A stretch of DNA of 8,099 nt from CAYQFQ01 sp964416925 (GCA_964416925.1 CAYQFQ010000029.1:1-8099); one strand, 5' to 3'. Positions 1 through 5,367 are shown, numbered from the stretch's first letter. Notes: generated by a model not told the origin, from the sequence alone. A program made the numbers and translations.

Positions 1-405
1 GCTGGATCAAGATCAAAGATTGCAGTGTCTTCAAAAGATGAACATATTGACCCAGCTGGTCCGATGGTAGGACAACGTGGAGTCAGAGTTTCAACAGTTA
101 TGAGTGAACTTGGTGGAGAAAAAATAGACATTATTCCTTGGTCAGAAGATCCTGCAAAGTTTATTGAAGATTCTCTGTCCCCTGCAAGAATTCTGTCTGT
201 ATCAGTAGACAACACCGAAAAGAAAGCCACAGTTGAAGTTGCAGAAGATCAGCAATCATTAGCTATCGGAAAAGGAGGACAGAACGTAAGACTTGCTGCA
301 AAACTCACTGGTTGGAAAATAGATATCGTAGCTATTGAAGGAGAATATGTTGAAGAAGTCGTCGAAGAAGAAGTAAAAGAAGAAAAAACTGAAGATAAGA
401 AATAA
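1..405 (+). CDS. nusA: Transcription termination/antitermination factor NusA, C-terminal part (5' end outside window)
   Basis: The frame is open from base 1 and encodes the last 134 residues of NusA, the RNA polymerase-binding factor that modulates pausing, termination and antitermination. Two KH RNA-binding domains are visible. The first contributes its GxxG loop at fragment residues 24-27 (VGQRGVRV), followed by the typical SELGGEKIDIIPW stretch. The second has the loop GKGG at 90-93 within AIGKGGQNVRLAAKLTGW, a hallmark of NusA. After KH2 comes only a short, highly acidic/lysine tail (about residues 114-134), so the acidic repeat domains of E. coli NusA are absent, as in most bacteria. The N-terminal and S1 domains must lie upstream. 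A GTG at 25 is merely an internal valine codon, since homology continues before it. The gene is followed at once by a strong terminator, and no infB follows, unlike the classic nusA-infB operon. Confidence 0.95.
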   Translation, partial: AGSRSKIAVSSKDEHIDPAGPMVGQRGVRVSTVMSELGGEKIDIIPWSEDPAKFIEDSLSPARILSVSVDNTEKKATVEVAEDQQSLAIGKGGQNVRLAAKLTGWKIDIVAIEGEYVEEVVEEEVKEEKTEDKK

Positions 406-410
406 TTTCT

Positions 411-445
411 ACAAAAGCCCGCCAAAAGCGGGCTTTTGTATTATT
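411..445 (+). terminator. Rho-independent terminator of nusA
   Basis: A perfect 12-bp stem (411-422 with 428-439), GC-rich at its top, encloses a 5-nt loop (CAAAA). It is followed by a T-rich run, TATTATTTG. It starts 6 nt after the nusA stop codon. The right arm also carries the likely -35 region of the next gene. Confidence 0.88.
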
Positions 446-463
446 TGTAAATTGTGTTATAAT
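436..463 (+). promoter_or_regulatory. Extended -10 promoter, apparently leaderless, for the exported helical protein
   Basis: TATAAT at 458-463 is preceded by TGT (455-457), a perfect extended -10 (TGnTATAAT). A TTGTAT at 436-441 with a 16-bp spacer can serve as the -35 and overlaps the terminator stem of nusA. Only 9 nt separate the -10 from the ATG at 473, so transcription should begin about 0-3 nt before the start codon. That leaves no room for a Shine-Dalgarno sequence. Confidence 0.75.
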
Positions 464-472
464 ACAGAAACT

Positions 473-1096
473 ATGAAATCAAAAATAATTACAGCCGTCT
501 CAGTATTGATGTTCTCTGTATGTTTTATTGCTGGAGCAGAAACAGTAAACGATAATCGAGACAATCTTGCTTCAAAAAAAGAAGAAGTTAAAGCAAAGAT
601 CGAACAAATGCAAGAAAAGGTTCAGAGAGATGAAGAAAAAAAAGAAGAAAAAGTTAGCCTTATCAAGTCCTTAATATCAAGGTTCAAAAAAACCGAAGTT
701 GAAAATTTAAAAACAAAAACTCTGAAAAATTTTGAAGTTGCCATCAAAAATCTTGAAAACCTTTCAAAAAGAGTCGGTTCACGAATAGAAAAGTCTGATA
801 CACAAGGAAAAGATGTTACTGAAGCAAAGAGTTTTCTAGACAAAGCAAATATTCAAATATTAGAAGCAAAAGATCAATATAAAAAACTTTCCGATATCAT
901 TCCAGATCTTTTTGATAAGAATTCCAAAAAAGAAAGTAAGGATGCTGTAAAGGAACAAACAAAAATCACGAAAGAAACTGCCAAGCTAGCTCACTCTTCC
1001 CTAGTACAAGCAATCTCTGCTCTAAAAGGTGAGGAAGAAAATATTGAGGATCTAAATGCAAGCTCAACAATTGAAAATTTAAATCAGGATGAATAA
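473..1096 (+). CDS. Exported, charged helical (coiled-coil-like) protein of unknown function
   Basis: I do not recognise the family. The 207-residue protein starts with a Sec-type signal peptide: MKSK, then a hydrophobic core at about residues 5-20, with a plausible cleavage after Ala-Gly-Ala (20-22). The mature part is very rich in Lys and Glu with few aromatics or prolines. It is almost entirely predicted helix, with coiled-coil-like stretches at about 33-70 and 75-140 and another helix at 150-186, ending in an acidic tail. Cys17 lies inside the signal peptide but has Val, not Gly/Ala/Ser, before it, so a lipoprotein is unlikely. ATG 473 is chosen because it opens the signal peptide and sits just downstream of a strong -10. 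An upstream in-frame TTG at 452 would overlap that promoter. The stop overlaps the next gene by 8 nt, implying translational coupling. A structural or envelope role is possible but unproven. Confidence 0.8.
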   Translation: MKSKIITAVSVLMFSVCFIAGAETVNDNRDNLASKKEEVKAKIEQMQEKVQRDEEKKEEKVSLIKSLISRFKKTEVENLKTKTLKNFEVAIKNLENLSKRVGSRIEKSDTQGKDVTEAKSFLDKANIQILEAKDQYKKLSDIIPDLFDKNSKKESKDAVKEQTKITKETAKLAHSSLVQAISALKGEEENIEDLNASSTIENLNQDE

Positions 1097-1343
1097 CGAA
1101 GGTACACAAAACAATGAAGTAAAAGAGCCTAAGGGTAGCGTAGGAGCTCTCTGGGGAACTTTAATTGTTATGTTACTTCTCCTTTCAGGAGCTTTCTATA
1201 TGTTCACTTCAAAAGTTGATGTAGAAAAACAAGCTACTGTATTACAAGAAATTAATAATGAGTCTGATGATATTAAAGCTATAGAAATTGATTCAAAATC
1301 AATGAACTTAGAAAAAATTGATTCGGAGATTAATTCAATCTAA
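1089..1343 (+). CDS. Small single-pass membrane protein, unknown function
   Basis: The gene encodes 84 residues: a polar, Asn-rich N-terminus (1-17), one strongly hydrophobic segment at about 18-40 (GALWGTLIVMLLLLSGAFY) that should span the membrane, and an acidic, Asp/Glu/Ile-rich tail (about 42-84). Lysines at 12 and 15 precede the segment, which favours an N-in, C-out orientation. The start ATG lies 8 nt before the end of the upstream gene and has only an AGG immediately before it, too close for a normal ribosome site. Translation therefore probably depends on reinitiation from the upstream gene. The two genes share one promoter and one terminator and may act together at the envelope, the first exported and the second membrane-anchored with an extracytoplasmic acidic tail. 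That partnership is inference; no known family was recognised. Confidence 0.75.
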   Translation: MNNEGTQNNEVKEPKGSVGALWGTLIVMLLLLSGAFYMFTSKVDVEKQATVLQEINNESDDIKAIEIDSKSMNLEKIDSEINSI

Positions 1344-1357
1344 TTTTATAAACACCT

Positions 1358-1407
1358 CAAAACCCCTTTTGCAACATTAAGACTTTGCAAAAGGGGTTTT
1401 GCATTTT
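1358..1407 (+). terminator. Rho-independent terminator of the two-gene envelope unit
   Basis: A perfect 17-bp inverted repeat (1358-1374 with 1385-1401) encloses a 10-nt loop and is followed by CATTTTT. It begins 14 nt after the stop codon at 1343. Its right arm merges into the promoter region of the trigger factor gene. Confidence 0.88.
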
Positions 1408-1425
1408 TGTGCGTTTTCGTATAGA
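1397..1425 (+). promoter_or_regulatory. Probable promoter of the trigger factor gene, leaderless
   Basis: TATAGA (1420-1425) can act as -10. TTTTGC (1397-1402, 17-bp spacer) or TTGCAT (1399-1404, 15-bp spacer) can act as a weak -35 inside the preceding terminator. Nine nt separate the -10 from the ATG at 1435 and no Shine-Dalgarno is present. The geometry matches that of the promoter at 458-463. Confidence 0.55.
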
Positions 1426-1434
1426 CTCATCCTC

Positions 1435-2499
1435 ATGACAAACAAAAAAATATACGAGATAAAGGACAGCAAAAAGCTTCCTGATTGTGAGGTTGAAATA
1501 ACAGTAGAAATCGCAGAAGAAGAAATCAAACCCTTTAAAGAAAAAGCACTAAAGAGAATGAAAGAAGTTGCAGAAATGCCAGGGTTTAGAAAAGGATTTG
1601 TCCCTGACAAAATGTTACTTGAAAAAGTCGGTGAACTTGGCCTTTTAGAAGAGGCGCTTGAACTTGCTATAAATGACTGTGTAATGGAAATAATTTCAGA
1701 AAAAGCACCATCATTTATAGGAAGACCAGATGTTTCCATAACAAAAATAGCAGTTGGTTCCCCTGTTGAGTTTAAAGTTAAAGTTGCGACAATGCCTGAG
1801 GTTAAACTTGGAGATTATAAGAAAATCGCAACAAAAGAAAATAGTAAAAAAGAAGAAAAAATAACAGTCGAAGAAAAACAAATAGATGAAACTGTTGAGG
1901 AAATAAGAGCAATGTGGGCAAGACAAAACCACACACACAAAGAAGGCGAAAAACATTCAGAAGAAGAGAAACTAGAATTACCCGAAGTAAATGATGAATT
2001 TATAAAAAAACTTGGCGATTTCAAAACAGTTGCTGATTTTAGAGACAAAATAAAAGAAGGCATAGTAAAAGAAAAAGAACAAAAAGCTAATGATAAGAAA
2101 AAACTTACTATTATTGAAGAAATAATTAAAGATTCAAAAATAGAAATGCCAAAAGCCTTGGTTTTAAGTGAGCTTAACAAGATGCAAGCTCAATTTGAGG
2201 ATGATATTACAAGAATGGGTATGAAACCTGAAGACTATCTGAAACATATCAAAAAGTCTTGGGAAGATCTTAGAAAGGAGTGGTCTGATGATGCTGAAAA
2301 AAGAGCAAAATTACAGATAATTGTTCACAATATTGCTATTGCAGAAAAGATTGAAGCCAAGAAAGAAGAAGTTGAAATAGAAGTAAAAAACCTTATGTCA
2401 CAATATAAAGATGCTTCAGCAGATAGAGTAAGAATTTATGTTGAAACAAATATAATTAATAGAATGATATTTGATTTTTTGGGAGCTCAAAAGAATTAA
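1435..2499 (+). CDS. tig: Trigger factor chaperone lacking the PPIase domain
   Basis: Trigger factor binds the ribosome at the exit tunnel and shields nascent chains. The 354-residue product has the N-terminal ribosome-binding domain (about 1-130) with the signature PGFRKGFVP at 49-57. Phe51, Arg52 and Lys53 of the ribosome contact loop are kept, while the usual Lys at 55 is Phe. The C-terminal chaperone domain follows: the typical LPEVNDEFIKKLG entry at 182-194, then long helices to the end. Between them the FKBP-type prolyl isomerase domain, about 100 residues in the 432-residue E. coli protein, is missing. Only the flanking helix (VEEKQIDETVEEIRAMWARQ, 145-164) and a short His/Glu/Lys linker (165-181) remain. 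The start at ATG 1435 fits the N-terminal domain and the promoter; a TTG at 1399 lies inside the terminator hairpin. The usual neighbours clpP/clpX are not present downstream. Identity is secure; loss of isomerase activity is inferred from the missing domain. Confidence 0.9.
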   Translation: MTNKKIYEIKDSKKLPDCEVEITVEIAEEEIKPFKEKALKRMKEVAEMPGFRKGFVPDKMLLEKVGELGLLEEALELAINDCVMEIISEKAPSFIGRPDVSITKIAVGSPVEFKVKVATMPEVKLGDYKKIATKENSKKEEKITVEEKQIDETVEEIRAMWARQNHTHKEGEKHSEEEKLELPEVNDEFIKKLGDFKTVADFRDKIKEGIVKEKEQKANDKKKLTIIEEIIKDSKIEMPKALVLSELNKMQAQFEDDITRMGMKPEDYLKHIKKSWEDLRKEWSDDAEKRAKLQIIVHNIAIAEKIEAKKEEVEIEVKNLMSQYKDASADRVRIYVETNIINRMIFDFLGAQKN

Positions 2500-2509
2500 A
2501 CCAAACAAA

Positions 2510-2560
2510 AAAAACGGAGGTTAAGCCTTTCTACAGATTTAAGGCTTAACCTCCGTTTTT
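2510..2560. terminator. Bidirectional terminator after trigger factor
   Basis: A perfect 20-bp inverted repeat (2510-2529 with 2541-2560) encloses an 11-nt loop. It ends in T5 on the plus strand and has an A-run (2507-2514) on the left, which gives a T-tract on the minus strand. It can stop trigger factor transcripts, and also minus-strand transcripts arriving from polA. Confidence 0.9.
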
Positions 2561-2570
2561 GTTTCCACAA

Positions 2571-2599
2571 TTGCTTATTTAAATATATAGTGATATTGT
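2571..2599 (+). promoter_or_regulatory. Promoter of the Cys/His microprotein
   Basis: TTGCTT (2571-2576), a 17-bp spacer, and TATTGT (2594-2599) preceded by TGA form an extended -10 promoter. The expected transcription start is near 2606, giving a leader of about 17 nt that just includes the Shine-Dalgarno. Confidence 0.65.
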
Positions 2600-2608
2600 T
2601 CAACTAGA

Positions 2609-2619
2609 AAAGGAGGTGA
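2609..2619 (+). promoter_or_regulatory. Perfect Shine-Dalgarno of the Cys/His microprotein
   Basis: AAAGGAGGTGA is an 11-nt match to the complement of the conserved 16S rRNA 3' end, with GGAGG 6 nt before the ATG at 2623. It is the strongest ribosome site in the window and fixes this start. Neighbouring plus-strand genes lack any such site. Confidence 0.9.
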
Positions 2620-2622
2620 AAT

Positions 2623-2805
2623 ATGCCTGAAGAAAATCTCACTTGTTGTATGTGCCTGAAGTCTGACCGTGAAGTCGCGATATTGGGAACTGGAACTCCT
2701 GTGCACCCTCAATGCATGGAAGATGCGGCGCTCGGAGCCCTCGTAAAGGAATTCGGCTACCTCACAAAAACACCGCCCATGCCACCTAAAGCCACAACGA
2801 CATGA
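2623..2805 (+). CDS. 60-residue Cys/His-rich microprotein, putative zinc finger
   Basis: I do not recognise a named family. The protein contains Cys8, Cys9, Cys11, His28 and Cys31. The arrangement C-x2-C-x16-H-x2-C is suited to bind one zinc ion and matches the spacing of the first half of a LIM finger, although that is pattern likeness, not proof of homology. A helix-forming stretch (about 32-45) follows the HPQC, as in treble-clef folds, and the C-terminus (50-60) is Pro/Thr-rich and probably flexible. There is no signal peptide or membrane segment, so it is likely cytoplasmic. It has its own promoter, a perfect Shine-Dalgarno and a strong terminator, so it is very likely a real, well-translated gene. 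Its G+C is about 52% by my count, against roughly one third in the neighbours, which suggests recent acquisition or unusual selection. A role in nucleic-acid or protein binding is a guess. Confidence 0.78.
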   Translation: MPEENLTCCMCLKSDREVAILGTGTPVHPQCMEDAALGALVKEFGYLTKTPPMPPKATTT

Positions 2806-2820
2806 ATTGAAGTGGCAAAC

Positions 2821-2853
2821 GCACACACCCCCCCCCTGGTGTGTGCTTTTTTT
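2821..2853 (+). terminator. Rho-independent terminator of the microprotein gene
   Basis: A 9-bp perfect stem (2821-2829 with 2838-2846) has an almost pure C loop (2830-2837) and is followed by seven T (2847-2853). It directly abuts the stop codon of polA on the opposite strand. Read on the minus strand it lacks a T-tract, so it probably serves only the plus strand. Confidence 0.92.
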
Positions 2854-2854
2854 A

Positions 2855-5290
2855 CTAAATCTCTTCCATTTCGAGCCAGTTGTCCCCTACTGCAACATCC
2901 GTCTTGCAAACTATTCCAGATATTTTTTCTGGTGGAATCAAACTCTCCATTATCTTTTTAATATTATTTACAACAGTCGCAACCACATCGCTAGATACCT
3001 CATACACCAACTCATCATGAACCTGCAAAAGTATTTTTACTTTGTCTTTCAAATTTTCTTTTTCTAAATATTTATCCACCTCAACCATCGCAAGTTTCAC
3101 TAGGTCAGCCTCAGTGCCCTGAATTGGAGCATTGATAGCCATTCTCTCTGCCATCGCTTTTATAAAGGGTAGCTTTGATTGTAACCCTTCAAAATATCTT
3201 CTCCTTCCAAAGAATGTCTCTGTATAGCCTTTCCTCTGTGCATCTGCCTTAGTATTCTCAAGATACTTTGCTAACCCAACAAACTTATTAAAATATTCAT
3301 CATAAAATCTCTGCGCTTCTTTTCTGTCAGTACCCAGATTTTGCTTTAATGCATTCACCCCCATCCCATACATTATTCCGAAGTTTATTATCTTAGCCCT
3401 TCTTCTCATTTCTTTATCCACCAATTCACGAGAAACTCCAAAAACTTCTGAGGCAACAGCAGTGTGAACATCTTCTCCCTTTTTAAATATCTCTATAAGT
3501 TTTTTATCACCCGAAAGAAAGGCGGCTATTCTAAGCTCGATCTGAGAATAATCAAAAGAAACTAATTTAAAACCTTTTTCTGCAATAAATGCTTTCCTAA
3601 TATATTTGCCCAAATCACTTCTAATAGGAATATTCTGCAAATTTGGATCACTTGATGCCATTCTTCCAGTCGTTGTTCCCGCTTGCAAGAAAGTTGCGTG
3701 CAATCGTCCTTTTTCGTCTAGGAGCTTTGGTATAACATCAATATAAGTAGAGAGAAGTTTCTGTAACTCCCTATATTCGAAAAGTAACGGTACAACAGGA
3801 TGCATATCACGCATTTTTTCAAGTTCCGATTCCTTTGTAGATACAGCCCCACTTCCTGTTTTCTTTTGATTCTTTGGTTTTAGTCCTAGCTTAACAAACA
3901 GGACTTCACCAAGCTGTTTTGGCGAATTAATGTTAAACACAACTCCAGACAACTCCCAAATCTTTCTCTCAAGTTCAGCTAGCTTCTCATGATAAACTTT
4001 TGAAAGTTCTTGTAGTGCGCCTGAATCAACCTTAATTCCATTAACTTTCATATCAGCAATAATAGAAAGTAATGGCTTCTCTATCTTTTCCCAAACTTCA
4101 GACAACCCTTTCTCTTGTATTTCGTTTAATAAAATTTTTTCTGCAGAAGCCCCATCTTTCGTCTTAGTAAAATTATAGATATCTTCAAGTGTTGGAGTCG
4201 TAATCGTAGAATTCACAAGCCAGAGCATTACAGACAACTCTGCAACCTTTTCACTTGGAAGCAAAGCTTCCAAGTTCTCTTTATTTGGTAGCGTCGCCAC
4301 CAAATCATCTGAATTATCAATATCTATCGAGACTTTACCACCAAGCACTGTCTTAAGTCTTGAGCCAAGGGTTCTAAATTCAAGTTCTGTCCAAACACCA
4401 TTTATTTTTTCAAAATCTAATCCCTCTTGCCATGTTTTTTCTGGTAACACAAAATCTATTGGTGCATCTCGTCTTATTGTTCCAAGCATTTTTGAAAATA
4501 AAGCTTCTTCTTCGTTCGCTTCAAGTAAGCCAACAATTCTTTCTTTTATCCCAATATCTAAAAGCTTTTTTCTATCTTCCTTGAGAGTTTTATATATTTC
4601 TTCAATAGAGCCAAGTTTTTGTATAAGTTCACTTGCCGTCTTTTCGCCAATGCCTTTTATGCCAATAATATTATCAGATGGATCACCTCGTAGTCCTTTA
4701 TAATCTGGCAACAACTTTGCCGAAAATCCGAATCTTTCTTCAACCGCTTTTTCGTTATAAACAATAGTATCTTTGATCCCCTTTTTGAGTGTATAGACTT
4801 TCACTTTATCCCCTTCTACAAGTTGGAGAGTGTCCATATCTCCCGAAGCAATAACAATATCAAGATCTTCTCCGACGCTTTGGTCGGAGCTCCGACCAAA
4901 GCGTCGGAGTCTTACCTGTTCAACTATTGTTCCAATCATATCATCGGCTTCAAAACCTTCTTTTGAATAAACGGGAATATCAAAAGCTTTAAATATATCG
5001 TAAGACTTTTTTAACTGAGAAACTAGTTCGTCATCTGCTTTTGCTCTCCCCGCTTTGTAATCTTTATAAGCCTCGTGCCTATAAGTTGGCTTCGGTAAGT
5101 CATAACAAGCCACAATGTAGTCTGGTTTTATATCAGATATAATCTTGAGCAACATTGTTGAAAGCCCATAGAGTGCTCCCGTTGGTTCCCCCTTACTTGT
5201 CGCAAAATCAGGAAGTGCGTGATATGCACGATGAATAATCGCGTGAACATCAAGTAATACTAGTTTTTTGTTCTCTTTTTTATCTGCCAT
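2855..5290 (-). CDS. polA: DNA polymerase I with 5'-nuclease domain and degenerate 3'-5' exonuclease domain
   Basis: PolA removes RNA primers and fills gaps in replication and repair. The 811-residue protein (Taq is 832, E. coli 928) has an N-terminal 5'-nuclease domain (about 1-290). Its acidic metal ligands are visible in LLDVHA (Asp14), CYDLPKPTYR (Asp64), EADD (114-117), SGDMD (149-153) and GDPSDN (202-207), followed by the helix-hairpin-helix IKGIGEKTA. The middle region (about 310-400) is too short for a DEDD exonuclease and shows none of its motifs, so proofreading is probably absent. The polymerase domain has TTTGRMASSDPNLQNIP (539-555), motif A with Asp580 (SFDYSQIELR), the O-helix RRRAKIINFGIMYG with Lys633, Phe637 and Tyr641, and motif C QVHDELVYEV with His758 and Asp759. 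Residues 127-140 are an extra segment encoded by a perfect palindrome (separate entry). The start is supported by the extended -10 just upstream; no Shine-Dalgarno exists. Confidence 0.97.
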   Translation of the reverse strand: MADKKENKKLVLLDVHAIIHRAYHALPDFATSKGEPTGALYGLSTMLLKIISDIKPDYIVACYDLPKPTYRHEAYKDYKAGRAKADDELVSQLKKSYDIFKAFDIPVYSKEGFEADDMIGTIVEQVRLRRFGRSSDQSVGEDLDIVIASGDMDTLQLVEGDKVKVYTLKKGIKDTIVYNEKAVEERFGFSAKLLPDYKGLRGDPSDNIIGIKGIGEKTASELIQKLGSIEEIYKTLKEDRKKLLDIGIKERIVGLLEANEEEALFSKMLGTIRRDAPIDFVLPEKTWQEGLDFEKINGVWTELEFRTLGSRLKTVLGGKVSIDIDNSDDLVATLPNKENLEALLPSEKVAELSVMLWLVNSTITTPTLEDIYNFTKTKDGASAEKILLNEIQEKGLSEVWEKIEKPLLSIIADMKVNGIKVDSGALQELSKVYHEKLAELERKIWELSGVVFNINSPKQLGEVLFVKLGLKPKNQKKTGSGAVSTKESELEKMRDMHPVVPLLFEYRELQKLLSTYIDVIPKLLDEKGRLHATFLQAGTTTGRMASSDPNLQNIPIRSDLGKYIRKAFIAEKGFKLVSFDYSQIELRIAAFLSGDKKLIEIFKKGEDVHTAVASEVFGVSRELVDKEMRRRAKIINFGIMYGMGVNALKQNLGTDRKEAQRFYDEYFNKFVGLAKYLENTKADAQRKGYTETFFGRRRYFEGLQSKLPFIKAMAERMAINAPIQGTEADLVKLAMVEVDKYLEKENLKDKVKILLQVHDELVYEVSSDVVATVVNNIKKIMESLIPPEKISGIVCKTDVAVGDNWLEMEEI
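4870..4909. repeat. Perfect 40-bp palindrome inserted in frame in polA (RPE-like element)
   Basis: Two 20-bp arms, CTCCGACGCTTTGGTCGGAG (4870-4889) and its exact reverse complement (4890-4909), meet without a spacer. The segment lies in the 5'-nuclease domain of polA. It encodes most of the residues RLRRFGRSSDQSVG (127-140), between the EADD and SGDMD motifs, where E. coli PolA is about 12 residues shorter. It is much richer in G+C than the surrounding gene. None of its reading frames contains a stop codon. TCTT occurs directly on both sides (4866-4869 and 4910-4913). In RNA it can fold into an 18-bp hairpin with a 4-nt loop. I read it as a mobile or repetitive palindromic element; copies elsewhere in the genome cannot be seen here. 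Confidence 0.85.
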
Positions 5291-5297
5291 ATTAGGT

Positions 5298-5306
5298 ATT
5301 ATAACA
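5298..5306 (-). promoter_or_regulatory. Extended -10 promoter of polA, leaderless
   Basis: On the minus strand TGTTATAAT (5306 down to 5298) is a perfect extended -10. Only 7 nt separate it from the ATG at 5290, so the transcript should start at or one nt before the start codon. No clear -35 is present; upstream lies the terminator stem of the preceding minus-strand gene. Confidence 0.75.
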
Positions 5307-5315
5307 AACTAAAAG

Positions 5316-5359
5316 AAAAACACCCCACAGAAAGCTTTCGCTTTCTGTGGGGTGTTTTT
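5316..5359. terminator. Terminator between the surface protein gene and polA
   Basis: A perfect 19-bp inverted repeat (5316-5334 with 5341-5359) has a 6-nt loop and A/T runs at both ends, so it can work in both directions. On the minus strand it follows the stop of the 893-residue gene by 8 nt and is followed by T5CTTTT. It therefore separates that gene from the polA promoter about 10 nt further on. Confidence 0.9.
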
Positions 5360-5367
5360 AAGATATT

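Noticed and set aside
25..405. A complete 126-residue ORF starting at GTG 25
   Set aside because: NusA KH1 homology continues to base 1 in the same frame, so the GTG is an internal valine and the gene is truncated by the window edge.
452..472. TTG 452 as start of the exported protein
   Set aside because: It overlaps the -10 box and would put charged/polar residues before an otherwise ideal signal peptide; ATG 473 fits better.
473..540. Lipoprotein signal (Cys17) in the exported protein
   Set aside because: The residue before Cys is Val, which breaks the lipobox rule, and an Ala-Gly-Ala signal peptidase I site is available.
1399..1434. TTG 1399 as start of trigger factor
   Set aside because: It lies in the right arm of the terminator hairpin, has no ribosome site and adds residues not expected for the family; ATG 1435 fits both promoter and domain.
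1377..2180. Several minus-strand ORFs opposite trigger factor
   Set aside because: They are antisense shadows of a Lys/Glu-rich gene, giving Ser/Phe-rich translations without ribosome sites or motifs.
2807..3067. Plus-strand ORF of 86 codons after the microprotein
   Set aside because: It runs through a terminator and antisense to the polA 3' end; the translation is Phe/Tyr/Asn-rich with no recognisable feature.
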